64,000 nucleotides of DNA from [Eubacterium] saphenum (GCA_004555725.1 SFHC01000003.1:1-64000); one strand, 5' to 3'; positions 16,032-26,000 are shown, counted from the stretch's first letter. The notes: generated by a model not told the origin, from the sequence alone. Numbers and translations are program-made.

Positions 16032-17123
16032 ATGGAAAAAGCGCTGGTGGCCATGAGCGGCGGAGTAGACAGCAGTGTCGCCGCTTATCTTACAAAAAAG
16101 GCCGGATATGAAACCATCGGAGTGACGATGAAGCTGTATGAGAATGAGACAGCTGGCGTCTGCAGCGACAAGACCTGCTGCAGTCTTTCTGATATTGAAG
16201 ATGCAAGAAACGTTGCGTTTGATCTCGGAATCCCGTACTATGTCTTCAATTTTTCCGGAGATTTTGAGAAAGAAGTCATCGACCGGTTTATTCATGCCTA
16301 TGAAGCTGGAGAGACACCGAACCCGTGCATTGACTGCAATCGGTATATGAAATTCGAGCGTCTGATGGAGCGTGGAAGAGAGCTGAACCAGGATTATGTG
16401 GTTACCGGTCATTATGCAATCGTAGAGAAAGATGCGGGAAGCGGCCGTTTTCTTTTGAAAAAATCTGTGGATCGGCATAAGGATCAGAGTTATGTTCTAT
16501 ATTCTCTGACGCAGGAGCAGCTTGCGCATGTTTTATTTCCACTCGGAAGAATGTGTAAGGAAGAAACAAGACAGATCGCAGAAGAGCAAGGATTTGTCAA
16601 TGCCAGAAAGCATGAGAGTCAGGACATTTGTTTTGTGCCGGACGGAGATTACGCGGCGTTCATCCGCCGGTTTACGGGAAAAGTCTATCCTCCCGGAGAT
16701 TTTGTCGACCAGAATGGAAATGTTCTCGGGCGTCATAAAGGAATGATACGGTATACGATCGGCCAGCGAAAAGGGCTGGGTCTGGCACTGCCGCATCCGA
16801 TGTATGTGTGCCGGAAAGATATGGAAAAGAATCAGGTTATCCTCGGTGAAAACAGCGATCTCTTCCGCTCTGTCTTTGAAATCGAGAATATTAACTGGAT
16901 CACGGAAGCATCGCCTAATCGCGATCTTCAGGTGGAGGCAAAGGTGCGCTACTCCCAGAAGGCATCTCCTGCGGTCGTTCACCCTTTGTCAGAAACGAGG
17001 GCAAGAGTAGAGTTCCGAGAGCCGCAGAGGGCGATCACTCCTGGCCAGGCATGTGTGTTATATGACGGCGAGTATGTCGTCGGCGGCGGTACGATTGTGA
17101 ATGTCGAGGGGCAGGACAGTTAA
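16032..17123 (+). CDS. mnmA: tRNA-specific 2-thiouridylase MnmA
   Basis: The 363-residue enzyme adenylates and thiolates U34 of tRNA-Lys, -Glu and -Gln in the cytoplasm. The PP-loop is MSGGVDSS at residues 8-15. The catalytic Cys pair is in NPCIDCN near residue 97 and HESQDICFVPDG near residue 199. The start at 16032 is chosen over an in-frame ATG at 15999 inside iscS because the protein then begins directly before the PP-loop and AAGGGGCGG is upstream. The iscS-mnmA pairing gives MnmA its sulfur donor. Confidence 0.94.
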   Translation: MEKALVAMSGGVDSSVAAYLTKKAGYETIGVTMKLYENETAGVCSDKTCCSLSDIEDARNVAFDLGIPYYVFNFSGDFEKEVIDRFIHAYEAGETPNPCIDCNRYMKFERLMERGRELNQDYVVTGHYAIVEKDAGSGRFLLKKSVDRHKDQSYVLYSLTQEQLAHVLFPLGRMCKEETRQIAEEQGFVNARKHESQDICFVPDGDYAAFIRRFTGKVYPPGDFVDQNGNVLGRHKGMIRYTIGQRKGLGLALPHPMYVCRKDMEKNQVILGENSDLFRSVFEIENINWITEASPNRDLQVEAKVRYSQKASPAVVHPLSETRARVEFREPQRAITPGQACVLYDGEYVVGGGTIVNVEGQDS

Positions 17124-17200
17124 GATATCTGTAAAGATGTATAGAAGATATAAATTTTCTTAGGAGAATTTGTTGAAAAGAGGTTTTACTGAGAGAAGTA

Positions 17201-17209
17201 TGATATAAT
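17201..17209 (+). promoter_or_regulatory. Extended -10 promoter of gap
   Basis: TATAAT (17204-17209) is preceded by TGA, giving an extended -10. No convincing -35 is present at 16-18 bp. The leader to the ATG is about 88 bases. Confidence 0.5.
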
Positions 17210-17302
17210 TAAGATCTATTAATTAATAAGCAAAACGCCCGGGTTCTTCGGAACATATGGTGCGAAAGGCTGTGGATCCAGAGGAGAAAGGAGCCGATAA
17301 TT

Positions 17303-18316
17303 ATGATGAAAGTTGCGATCAATGGTTTTGGACGTATTGGACGTCTGTCCTTCAGACAGCTCTTTGACAGAGATGATGTGGAGATTGTAGCGATTAACGA
17401 TCTGACAAGCACAGAGATGCTTGCGTATCTGCTGAAGCATGACAGTGTGCAGGGACAGTTTGCTGCAGACGTAACATACGATGAGCAGTACATTTATGTC
17501 GGTCATCATAAATACCGCGTGCTTGCAGAGCCGGATCCGCGCAAACTTCCATGGGGAGAGCTTGGCGTAGATGTCGTTCTGGAGTGCACCGGCTTCTTCA
17601 CAAGTAAGGAAAAGTCTCAGGCTCATCTGGATGCAGGCGCAAAGAAGGTTCTGATTTCCGCACCGGCAGGAAATGATATTCCGACAATCGTATACAATGT
17701 CAACCATAAGATTCTGACGCCGGAAGACAGAATTGTCTCCGGAGCAAGCTGCACGACGAACTGTCTGGCGCCTATGGCCAAGGTTCTGAATGAATATCGT
17801 GAAGTCCGCACAGGATTCATGACGACGATCCACGCATATACTGGTGACCAGATGATTCTGGACGGACCGCAGAAGAAAGGCAACTTCAGAAGATCCAGAG
17901 CCGGCGCGATCAACATTGTACCGACCAGCTCAGGCGCGGCTAAGGCAATCGGCGCAGTTATTCCGGAACTGGACGGAAAGCTGATCGGATCCGCGCAGAG
18001 AGTTCCGGTTCCAAGCGGTTCTCTGACGATCCTGGATGCGACTCTGAAGGACCCGACAGAAAGTGTAACGGTAGAGGGACTGAATGCAGCAATGAAGGCT
18101 GCAGCCAATGAATCCTTTGGTTATTCCGATGAAGAGCTGGTTTCCAGCGACATTATCGGCATGCACTACGGTTCCCTGTTCGATGCGACACAGACACTGG
18201 CGCAGCGCTGCGGAACCAAGATTTATGAGGTCCGCATCGTGGCATGGTACGATAACGAGATGAGTTACGTCAGCCAGCTGGTTCGCACACTGCTGTACAT
18301 GGCGACACTTCAGTAG
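17303..18316 (+). CDS. gap: Glyceraldehyde-3-phosphate dehydrogenase
   Basis: The 337-residue glycolytic enzyme oxidises glyceraldehyde-3-phosphate with NAD and phosphate. It has the N-terminal Rossmann motif INGFGRIGRL, the catalytic Cys in GASCTTNCLAP near residue 151, and WYDNEMSY near the C terminus. Two ATG codons are adjacent (17303 and 17306); AAAGGAG at 17286-17292 could serve either. It is alone, without pgk or tpi beside it, and ends in a long hairpin terminator. Confidence 0.96.
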   Translation: MMKVAINGFGRIGRLSFRQLFDRDDVEIVAINDLTSTEMLAYLLKHDSVQGQFAADVTYDEQYIYVGHHKYRVLAEPDPRKLPWGELGVDVVLECTGFFTSKEKSQAHLDAGAKKVLISAPAGNDIPTIVYNVNHKILTPEDRIVSGASCTTNCLAPMAKVLNEYREVRTGFMTTIHAYTGDQMILDGPQKKGNFRRSRAGAINIVPTSSGAAKAIGAVIPELDGKLIGSAQRVPVPSGSLTILDATLKDPTESVTVEGLNAAMKAAANESFGYSDEELVSSDIIGMHYGSLFDATQTLAQRCGTKIYEVRIVAWYDNEMSYVSQLVRTLLYMATLQ

Positions 18317-18457
18317 CGATCCCGGGTTTCGGGATGAGACTGAACTGACCGCAGAGTGAATGTCGGATTCGGAGATCTTTTCCGGCGGTCAGTGAATGAA
18401 ATTAAGGACTAGTATAATTGATCAGAAGGCCATAAGGCTTGTCCGGTCATGACAAAA

Positions 18458-18503
18458 AGAAGGGCTTTTGCGCAGAACTGCGCAGGGGCTCTTCTGTTGT
18501 TTC
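18458..18503 (+). terminator. Terminator after gap
   Basis: An 18-bp stem, AGAAGGGCTTTTGCGCAG (18458-18475) with CTGCGCAGGGGCTCTTCT (18478-18495), several G-T pairs and a 2-base apex, is followed by a T-rich tail. The rest of the 18317-18686 gap holds the next promoter and nothing else I recognise. Confidence 0.65.
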
Positions 18504-18526
18504 GGTGAAGGGCGAGTCAGGGAAAT

Positions 18527-18556
18527 TTGGCATCTGTATGTGATTCGTGATATAAT
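18527..18556 (+). promoter_or_regulatory. Promoter of the FHA-SEDS/PBP operon
   Basis: TTGGCA (18527-18532) and TATAAT (18551-18556) with an 18-bp spacer and a TG extension before the -10. Confidence 0.6.
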
Positions 18557-18686
18557 ATTGCCGCGAAAAACAGTTATCACTGCAGGGGCAGACGTATCGA
18601 AGCGAGTGCGTAATTCCGTAAAATTACTGGAATTTCAATAGCATCGTAATTAAGCGATTCATCTGGGGAAGCAGAGGATAGAAAAT

Positions 18687-20489
18687 ATGATGTCTAATTT
18701 TTTGAGTGGAATCCAGGACTGGTTCCAGATGATGTACAAGGCGGCAGCGGCAACGATTAAATCGGGGCACGCGGCAAGTCTGATGTACACGGCTGCGGCC
18801 AGATGGATTTTTATTTTACTTGCAGCGTTCATTCTGATCCGGGCGATCATCGCGCTTCTCAGAAGCAAAAGTCCGTCGGAGGTTTGGGCGTACCTGCATA
18901 TTGAAGGAAGCCGGAACATTCCGATCACGCACTGGGAAAATGCGATCGGCAGGGGGCCGAGCTGCGACATTCAGCTGGAAGATATGAGTGTATCTAGGAA
19001 CCAGGGAACGCTGGTGCGCGATAACAACGGATACTGGACGTATATGGATCTCGGTTCCAGGAACGGCGCGTATGTGAACGGTGAAAAAGCCGTGCCGTAT
19101 AAACCGGTCATTGTCGGCGCCGGAGATAAGCTGGTGCTGGGCAGCACAGCCTGTGAACTGTTTCCGGTCAGTGTTCAGGAACATATGAACAATATCAGAA
19201 GACGTGCGGAATATACACATATTCTTCCGCCGTGGATGTCGTTCCTTGCGCTTACGCTGTTTCAGTTTCTGACTGTTGTTCAGCTGAAGCTGGCACTCGG
19301 GGCGCGCTATGTTCCGGGCGTTACGGTCGCATTTACCGGACTTGCCATTCTGATGTGGGCTTACGTCATCAGCATGAAAGTAATGCACCGCAGAGGATTT
19401 GAAATTGAAACGATTGCGTTCTTTCTGTCGACGCTGAGCTTGTCTGTAGTGGCGACACGTTTTCCGGGGCAGGTTCTGAAGCAGTTTGTCACGATCGCGA
19501 TTGGTGTGGTGCTGTTTCTGTTTATGTGTACCTGGCTGCGCGATCTAAAGCGAACGCTGAAAGTCAAAAAGTTGGTTTATATTGCTGCCATGCTGCTGTT
19601 CATATTTAACTTGGTTTTTGCGACAACCAAGAACGGGCAGTCGAACTGGGTGCAGCTGGGAGGATTTTCCATGCAGCCGTCAGAAATCGTCAAGCTGGCC
19701 TTTATCTGGGTCGGTGCGGCGACCATGAATGAGCTGTTTGAAAGGAAGAACTCCATGGTATTTACGGCATTTGCTTTTTTCTGCTTCCTTTGCCTTGCAA
19801 AAATGGGAGATTTTGGCACAGCTGTCATCTTTTTTGTGACGTACCTGGTCATCTCTTTCCTGCGAAGCGGCGATTTCACGCGTCTGATCATGGTTGTCGG
19901 AGTAGCGTTTGCCGGCGGCATGGTTGTGCTCCGATTCCAGAAATACATCGCGGCGCGGCTTGCGGTCTGGGGGCATGTCTGGGAAAGCGGAAATGCAAAC
20001 AATATGGGATTTCAGCAGACGAGAACCATGTCTGCCTCTGCCAGCGGCGGTCTGATCGGCGTAGGTGCGGGAAAAGGATGGTTCCATACGATCTTTGCGT
20101 CCGAGACAGACCTTGTGTTTGGAACTGTTTCTGAGGAATGGGGTCTGATTATCGCAATTCTGATGGTGATTGCGATAATAACGCTGGCCATTTTTGCATA
20201 CCGCTCTATCTGGGCGGGACGCTCGACGTATTATACGATCGCGGCATGTGCGGCAACGACAATATTCCTCTTCCAGGCGATTCTGAACTTCTTCGGTTCT
20301 GTCGATCTGCTTCCGCTGACGGGAGTGACGTTCCCTTTTGTATCAGGCGGAGGAACGTCAATGATTGCTTCCTGGGGCCTGTTAGCCTTTGTCAAAGCAG
20401 CAGACACCAGACAGAATGCGAGCATTGCGGTCAGTCTGAACGATCAGGGATTAACAAGTGAGGGGGCGGATTATCATGAAGAAGCTTGA
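18687..20489 (+). CDS. FHA domain fused to an FtsW/RodA/SpoVE-type (SEDS) glycosyltransferase
   Basis: The 600-residue protein starts with a hydrophobic helix (about 30-50), then an FHA domain at about 75-155 with AIGRGPSCDIQL, MSVSRNQGTL and DLGSRNGAYVNG, the phosphothreonine-reading motifs. Residues 185-580 are a polytopic SEDS peptidoglycan polymerase with MGDFGTA and the C-terminal signature PFVSGGGTSMIASWGL. The gene overlaps the class B PBP gene downstream, its expected partner. The FHA fusion suggests control of wall synthesis by a Ser/Thr kinase, as known for separate FHA and RodA proteins in actinobacteria. Which process it serves (elongation, division or sporulation) cannot be told. 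Confidence 0.88.
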   Translation: MMSNFLSGIQDWFQMMYKAAAATIKSGHAASLMYTAAARWIFILLAAFILIRAIIALLRSKSPSEVWAYLHIEGSRNIPITHWENAIGRGPSCDIQLEDMSVSRNQGTLVRDNNGYWTYMDLGSRNGAYVNGEKAVPYKPVIVGAGDKLVLGSTACELFPVSVQEHMNNIRRRAEYTHILPPWMSFLALTLFQFLTVVQLKLALGARYVPGVTVAFTGLAILMWAYVISMKVMHRRGFEIETIAFFLSTLSLSVVATRFPGQVLKQFVTIAIGVVLFLFMCTWLRDLKRTLKVKKLVYIAAMLLFIFNLVFATTKNGQSNWVQLGGFSMQPSEIVKLAFIWVGAATMNELFERKNSMVFTAFAFFCFLCLAKMGDFGTAVIFFVTYLVISFLRSGDFTRLIMVVGVAFAGGMVVLRFQKYIAARLAVWGHVWESGNANNMGFQQTRTMSASASGGLIGVGAGKGWFHTIFASETDLVFGTVSEEWGLIIAILMVIAIITLAIFAYRSIWAGRSTYYTIAACAATTIFLFQAILNFFGSVDLLPLTGVTFPFVSGGGTSMIASWGLLAFVKAADTRQNASIAVSLNDQGLTSEGADYHEEA

Positions 20490-21807
20490 GAAAAGAGCCA
20501 TCCTCTGTCTTCTGCTTGCGGCAGTTCTGTTTGGGGGACTGTGTGTATATACCTACAGATACGTCCATGACGGACACAAGTGGGCGACGTTTTATGGAAA
20601 TTCGCACCTGTATCATAATGGTGTTCTTGCGATCGGAAAGATCTACGACCGGAATGGCGTTCTGCTTGCGGCAAATGGTAAAGGCAAGGATGGAATGGTG
20701 AAGTACAGCAGCAGTGAGACGGTGCGCAGAGCGACTGCTCATGCTGTCGGCGATATGAACGGAAATGTCTCAACCTCTGCGGAAAGTGTGTATAAAGACC
20801 GCCTGGTCGGCTATAATCTGCTGACGGGAACCTACAGCGTCAGCGGAAAAGGAAATGAAGTGCATCTTTCCATTTCCGCCAAGGCATGCAAAACGGCGTA
20901 TGAGGCTCTGGGCAGTCACAACGGCGTTGTCGGCGTATATAACTATAAGACGGGTGAAATACTCTGCATGGTCAGTAAACCGACGTTTGACCCGCAGAAT
21001 CCGTCATCAAATGTGGAGAATGGAACTTATATGAACAAGTTCCTCTCCGGAAGATTAACTCCGGGATCGACGTTCAAGCTGGTGACCAGCGCAGCAGCGA
21101 TTGAAAACATCAAGGATCTGAATTCGTTCAGCTATTACTGCACAGGCGTGAGAAATATGGGCGGATGGAAAATCCGCTGTGACGCTGCTCACGGACAGGT
21201 TGATTTCACATCGGCGCTGGCAAAATCCTGCAACGGAGCTTTTTCTGTGCTTTCCGATAAACTCGGAAACAAGACGATGGCTGAGTATACCAGAAAGGCA
21301 GGTCTGGAGACGTCGTATAACATCGACGGCATCCGTAACGCCAAGGGAACGTTTGATTTTCCGGATAATGCGTTCAACCTTGCATGGGCCGGAATCGGAC
21401 AGTGGAAGGACCAGGTTAATCCGTGCTCCATGATGGTCTATATGGGCGCGATCGCAAGAGACGGCGTTTCTGTAGTGCCGCGCGTACTGAAGCCGACGGT
21501 GGCGACGGGAAGAACCACGGACCGGATGATTGAGACGACAACGGCAGAGAGGCTGAAGAAGATGATGCGCAACAATGTTGAAAAAACATACGGCGCAGAA
21601 AATTTCCCGGGACTGCAGATTTGTGCAAAGACTGGAACGGCAGAGGTTAACGGCGCAAAGCCGAATGCGTGGTTTGACGGATTCCTGGATGATGACGAGA
21701 ATCCGTATGCATTTGTTGTCTGCGTGGAAGACGGCGGATTCGGACAGACAGTGGCTGCTCCGGTTGCAAATAAGGTGCTTCAGGAACTGGTAAGGGAAAA
21801 CAGCTGA
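20476..21807 (+). CDS. Class B penicillin-binding protein (transpeptidase)
   Basis: The 443-residue protein has one N-terminal membrane helix (about residues 9-27), then a short linker region and a transpeptidase domain with SxxK as PGSTFKLVTS, SxN as SCNGAF and KTG as CAKTGTAEV. It lacks PASTA domains and is short for class B PBPs, with a reduced pedestal, resembling actinobacterial PbpA. The ATG at 20476 has AGGGGG upstream and lies inside the end of the SEDS gene, so the pair is translationally coupled. It is the likely crosslinking partner of the SEDS polymerase. Confidence 0.88.
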   Translation: MKKLEKRAILCLLLAAVLFGGLCVYTYRYVHDGHKWATFYGNSHLYHNGVLAIGKIYDRNGVLLAANGKGKDGMVKYSSSETVRRATAHAVGDMNGNVSTSAESVYKDRLVGYNLLTGTYSVSGKGNEVHLSISAKACKTAYEALGSHNGVVGVYNYKTGEILCMVSKPTFDPQNPSSNVENGTYMNKFLSGRLTPGSTFKLVTSAAAIENIKDLNSFSYYCTGVRNMGGWKIRCDAAHGQVDFTSALAKSCNGAFSVLSDKLGNKTMAEYTRKAGLETSYNIDGIRNAKGTFDFPDNAFNLAWAGIGQWKDQVNPCSMMVYMGAIARDGVSVVPRVLKPTVATGRTTDRMIETTTAERLKKMMRNNVEKTYGAENFPGLQICAKTGTAEVNGAKPNAWFDGFLDDDENPYAFVVCVEDGGFGQTVAAPVANKVLQELVRENS

Positions 21808-21906
21808 TCCTGCAGAGGCGATGAAATGTGCAGGGCATTGTATGGTGCCGGATGTGTATATTTTGATTTGTCTATAACGGAGTCAATAAAAGACAGGGAG
21901 TTTGAT

Positions 21907-22872
21907 TTGAAACAGCATTATGCAGCAGAATTGAAAAAGGACATGGAGTTTATAGACTTCTTTATGGTGAAGAGAAGCGGAATCCGTGTCGGAGCGAACC
22001 ACAAGCAGTATTTTGACATCATGCTCGGCGATAAGACCGGCGAGATTTCTGCAAAAAAATGGGATATCCAGCCGCAGGATGTGCCGAAGCTGGAGGCAAT
22101 GACAGAGGGCAGACTGGTAAAAGTCAAGGCGCAGGTTACAGAATGGCAGGGCGCGCTGCAGCTCAGGCTTCAGCGTATCCGTCTTGCTGTTGATCAGGAC
22201 GGGCTGAACATCTCTGATTATGTCAAGGCGGCGCCGGAAGATTCTGCGGCGATGTACGACTATATTTATAATGTTGCCGATCAGATGATGGATGTCGATC
22301 TCCGCGCGCTCTGCCTGAGTGTTCTTAAGGAGAACAAAAACCGCCTGATGTATTATCCGGCTGCATCCAGAAATCACCACGCAGAATACGGCGGACTGCT
22401 TTTTCATGTCAAGCGCATGCTGATGAATGCGCTTGGAATCTGCAGCGTGTATACCGATTTGAAAAAGGATCTCCTGTGCGCAGGCGTCATTCTTCATGAT
22501 ATTGAGAAACTGGATGAAATTCTGTCGGATGAACATGGAGTTTCACCGGGCTATTCCCGTGAGGGGCAGTTCCTCGGCCATCTGGTCATGGGTGTAAAAT
22601 ATATCGATGAACGGGCAAGAAAGCTGGATTTTCCAGAAGAGAAACGGCTGATGCTGGAGCAGATGATTCTGTCTCACCATTACGAGCCGGAATTCGGCAG
22701 TCCAGTCCGTCCGCTGTTTCCGGAAGGTGAAGTTCTTCACTATCTGGACATTCTGGACGCGCGTCTGTTCGATATGTATGATGTGCTCGCCACAACAGAG
22801 CCGGGACACTTTTCAGAACGGATCTGGACACTGGACAATCGCCGCATCTATAAACCGGAACACGATGATTAG
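21907..22872 (+). CDS. YhaM-like 3'-5' exoribonuclease (OB fold plus HD domain)
   Basis: From a TTG start at 21907 the protein has 321 residues, close to Bacillus YhaM (314). AGGGAG (21895-21900) lies 6 bases before this TTG, and no good site precedes the in-frame ATG at 21826. The N-terminal third is an OB-fold nucleic acid-binding domain (IMLGDKTGEISAKKWD); the rest is an HD phosphohydrolase domain with NHHAEYGGLLFHV and ILHDIEKLDE carrying the metal ligands. YhaM degrades RNA and single-stranded DNA from the 3' end. Its gene ends 2 bases before recD2. Confidence 0.85.
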   Translation: MKQHYAAELKKDMEFIDFFMVKRSGIRVGANHKQYFDIMLGDKTGEISAKKWDIQPQDVPKLEAMTEGRLVKVKAQVTEWQGALQLRLQRIRLAVDQDGLNISDYVKAAPEDSAAMYDYIYNVADQMMDVDLRALCLSVLKENKNRLMYYPAASRNHHAEYGGLLFHVKRMLMNALGICSVYTDLKKDLLCAGVILHDIEKLDEILSDEHGVSPGYSREGQFLGHLVMGVKYIDERARKLDFPEEKRLMLEQMILSHHYEPEFGSPVRPLFPEGEVLHYLDILDARLFDMYDVLATTEPGHFSERIWTLDNRRIYKPEHDD

Positions 22873-22874
22873 TC

Positions 22875-25112
22875 ATGGAAGAAAAACAGGGAATCATAAC
22901 AGAGATTATCTTTCACAATGAAGAGAACGGATATACCATAGCTGTGATGGAGACAGAGGACGAGCAGTTTACTGCCGTTGGAAATCTGCCTTCGAACGCC
23001 GTTGGAAGCACGTTCCGTATACGGGGGACCTTCAAAGTTCATCCAAAGTACGGGGAGCAGTTCGCTTTTTCGGAAGCGGAAGCTGTTCTCCCGTCATCGG
23101 CGGATGAGATTGAAGGTTTTCTTGCATCTGGAGCGGTGAAAGGAATCGGGAAAAAAACTGCCCGCGCAATCGTACAGAAATTTGGAGATGATACGCTCAG
23201 GATTATGAAGGATGAACCGGACCGGCTGCTCAGCATCAGCGGAATCGGGAAAAAGAGTCTGAAAAAAATTATTGCCTCCTTTAAAGAGGAATGGAGCTTT
23301 GCGGAAATTTCCATGTTCTTCCAGAAATATGGAATCCCGCAGTCCCGCGCTTTCAGGCTGTTTAAGGCGTACGGCGCGGATACCATTGCCAGGATTACAG
23401 AAAATCCGTACCGCCTGGCTGATGAGGTCAGAGGGATAGGCTTTCGCAAAGCGGATGAGATCGCACTGAAGCTGAAGCTGCCGCCGGATTCGGATATGCG
23501 GATCGAAAGTGGTGTAAAATACATTCTCTCCTGTTATGCAGGAGATGGAAGCACTTTTGCTCCGCAGGAACAGCTCTGTGAGGAAACGGCAGGACTTCTT
23601 GACCTTACGCGGGTGCAGATTAAGGAGGTTCTGATTCACATGGCGGTTGAAGGAACGGTAATGCCGGATCATGTGCAGGATCAGGATGTCATCTACCTGT
23701 ACGCATATTACGAGGCTGAGAAGAAAACGGCTGCAAATATTGCCCATCTGGTCAGCGCGGAGCTTAAACCGCTGCAGACCGATATTCTGAGCAGTATTGA
23801 TATGACAGAGGTGCGGACAGGCATCCGGCTTTCGGATGAACAGAAAAAAGCCGTACAGTCTTCACTGACGCGCGGGGTGTCTGTCATTACAGGCGGCCCG
23901 GGAACCGGAAAAACTACCATCATTCATGCGCTCCTGGATATTTTTGACGGAAGCGGGTTCAAGACTCTGCTTGCAGCGCCGACCGGACGCGCAGCCAAGA
24001 GGATCACGGAGACCAGCGGACGGGAAGCATCTACAATTCACCGCATGCTCGATTATACCCGCGGTGAGGATGAACATATGGCATTTGGGAAAAATGCTGA
24101 TGATCCCTTGAAATGCGACGCCGTTATCGTCGATGAGGCATCCATGATCGACCTTCTTCTGATGCGGGCGCTGACGGACGCGCTGCAGCCGGGAACAAGG
24201 CTGATTCTGGTCGGCGACTCCGATCAGCTGCCGTCAGTGGGCGCAGGAGACGTCCTGAGTGATGTCATGGACAGCGGACTAGCGGGTGTTTCAAGGCTCA
24301 CAACGATTTTTCGCCAGGCGGAAGAGAGCAGGATTGTCGTCAACGCGCACCGGATTAATCAAGGGGAGTATCCGATCGTGAACGGAAGGGGCAGCGACTT
24401 CTTCTTTATGAGGAGAAACACTGAGCAGCAGATTCAGGAGCTGATTGTCGAGCTCGCTTCTAAGCGTCTGATCACCTATTACACAGATCTGGATCCGCTG
24501 AAAGATATTCAGGTCATGACGCCGGTGCATAAGGGCACTGTCGGAACCCAGGCTCTGAACCAGGTGCTGCAGCAGACTTTCAATCCGCCTTCGCCTGAGA
24601 AGAAAGAACATAAGAGCCGCGGGCTGATTTTCCGGACGGGAGACAAGGTCATGCAGATCAAAAACGATTATCAGCTTGCCTGGAAACGTATCGGCGACGA
24701 TCACGCCGGCACGGGTGTCTTCAACGGCGACGTCGGCTATATCACTGCTGTGCATCCGCAGGAGCAGCAGCTGACGGTGCAGTACGATGAAGATAAATAT
24801 GCGTCCTATGATTTTTCTCAGCTGGATGAACTCACGCTTGCCTATGCGATAACGGTGCATAAAAGCCAGGGCTCTGAATTTCCAGTCATCATCATGCCGC
24901 TCTCCTGGTTTCCGCCGATGCTTGCGACAAGGAATCTGCTGTACACAGCTGTTACCAGAGGAAAACGAGGTGTTGTCCTTGTCGGTACGGAGCGCGCGCT
25001 GAAGGGAATGGTCGATAACGACCGCAACAAGCAGCGGTTTTCCGGACTCGGCTGGAGGCTGTCCCAGCTGACCGCATATACGGAAGAGCCTTCTGCAGAA
25101 AGTGATGTGTAA
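22875..25112 (+). CDS. recD2: RecD2-type 5'-3' DNA helicase
   Basis: This 745-residue SF1B helicase has an N-terminal OB-like region and helix-hairpin-helix repeats (GIGKKTARAI, GIGKKSLKKI, GIGFRKADEI), then the motor with Walker A GGPGTGKTT near residue 340, motif II VDEASMID and the C-terminal AITVHKSQGSEF. This matches RecD2/YrrC, which acts in replication-fork and mismatch-linked repair without RecBC. No clear ribosome binding site precedes the ATG at 22875, so translation is probably coupled to the YhaM-like gene 2 bases upstream. Working next to a nuclease gene suggests shared nucleic acid processing. Confidence 0.92.
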   Translation: MEEKQGIITEIIFHNEENGYTIAVMETEDEQFTAVGNLPSNAVGSTFRIRGTFKVHPKYGEQFAFSEAEAVLPSSADEIEGFLASGAVKGIGKKTARAIVQKFGDDTLRIMKDEPDRLLSISGIGKKSLKKIIASFKEEWSFAEISMFFQKYGIPQSRAFRLFKAYGADTIARITENPYRLADEVRGIGFRKADEIALKLKLPPDSDMRIESGVKYILSCYAGDGSTFAPQEQLCEETAGLLDLTRVQIKEVLIHMAVEGTVMPDHVQDQDVIYLYAYYEAEKKTAANIAHLVSAELKPLQTDILSSIDMTEVRTGIRLSDEQKKAVQSSLTRGVSVITGGPGTGKTTIIHALLDIFDGSGFKTLLAAPTGRAAKRITETSGREASTIHRMLDYTRGEDEHMAFGKNADDPLKCDAVIVDEASMIDLLLMRALTDALQPGTRLILVGDSDQLPSVGAGDVLSDVMDSGLAGVSRLTTIFRQAEESRIVVNAHRINQGEYPIVNGRGSDFFFMRRNTEQQIQELIVELASKRLITYYTDLDPLKDIQVMTPVHKGTVGTQALNQVLQQTFNPPSPEKKEHKSRGLIFRTGDKVMQIKNDYQLAWKRIGDDHAGTGVFNGDVGYITAVHPQEQQLTVQYDEDKYASYDFSQLDELTLAYAITVHKSQGSEFPVIIMPLSWFPPMLATRNLLYTAVTRGKRGVVLVGTERALKGMVDNDRNKQRFSGLGWRLSQLTAYTEEPSAESDV

Positions 25113-25232
25113 CGGAGAGAGAATTTCGGAGGACATGAGGTATTCCCAAAGCGGCAATGATTCTGTTTCTTCCTCATAGACACATGAATGGGGATCTGCG
25201 ATAATCGGCAGAAGAGGGAGGGACAAAAAGAA

Positions 25233-25964
25233 ATGCACAAGGATAAACGTTCTTTTCCGGCAGTCCGGCGGCTGATAAATACTTTTCTCGACCTGCTGTA
25301 TCCGCCGTCGCTTTACTGCTGCATCTGCGGAAATTTTATTGATGAAACGAGGCCGTACAGCCTCTGTGACCACTGCCTTGAGCATCTGATGTGGGACAGC
25401 TGCGGCGTGCGCGTGCAGGACGGGCTGAAACTGCTGCGCTGCACGCAGTATGGGATTTATGAACGGACAATGATCTTTTCTCTGAAGTACAGCGGTAGGA
25501 AATACATGGCGCATCCAATCGGAGAGATCATGAAGGATAAACTCGAGATGGAAGAATTGACCGCTGACGTGATCGTGCCGGTTCCGATTCACGAGAGGCG
25601 CAGAAGAACACGGGGATTCAATCAGACGGAGGAAATCGGAAAAGATCTTGCGGAACGCACAGGGATGGAACTTCTTCCGGATGCCGTTCTGCGCGTTCGG
25701 GAAACCAGAGCCATGCGCGGCCTGTCACCTACTGAACGTGAAGAAAATATCCGCGGCGCATTTTCTCTGAATGCGGATGTGAGTGAAAAACTGCACGGGA
25801 AGCGCGTACTGATCCTGGATGACTTTTTTACGACTGGCGCGACGGCAAGAGCTATGGCCTCCCAGATCCGTCTGGCAGAGCCTGAGGACATGCTTTTTCT
25901 TGCATTTGCGGCAAGGTATGACGACTCATTTTCTTTTGACAGGACCACTGCCGAGAGTTTATGA
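25233..25964 (+). CDS. ComF family protein (phosphoribosyltransferase fold)
   Basis: The 243-residue protein has an N-terminal zinc-ribbon-like cluster (CCICGNF, LCDHCLEHL and a later Cys) and a C-terminal phosphoribosyltransferase-type domain with VLILDDFFTTGATARAMA. ComFC proteins help take up transforming DNA, and GntX-like homologues have other roles, so competence is not certain; no ComFA is adjacent. The ATG at 25233 follows GAGGGAGGG; an in-frame ATG at 25188 lacks a site. It probably belongs to the long operon started at 18687. Confidence 0.85.
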   Translation: MHKDKRSFPAVRRLINTFLDLLYPPSLYCCICGNFIDETRPYSLCDHCLEHLMWDSCGVRVQDGLKLLRCTQYGIYERTMIFSLKYSGRKYMAHPIGEIMKDKLEMEELTADVIVPVPIHERRRRTRGFNQTEEIGKDLAERTGMELLPDAVLRVRETRAMRGLSPTEREENIRGAFSLNADVSEKLHGKRVLILDDFFTTGATARAMASQIRLAEPEDMLFLAFAARYDDSFSFDRTTAESL

Positions 25965-26000
25965 TAATTGCATCATGAAAAAGAGGGCAGGAACAAAATA

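Noticed and set aside
24291..25592. A 433-codon minus-strand open frame across recD2 and comF
   Set aside because: It spans two well-supported plus-strand genes and has no family features.
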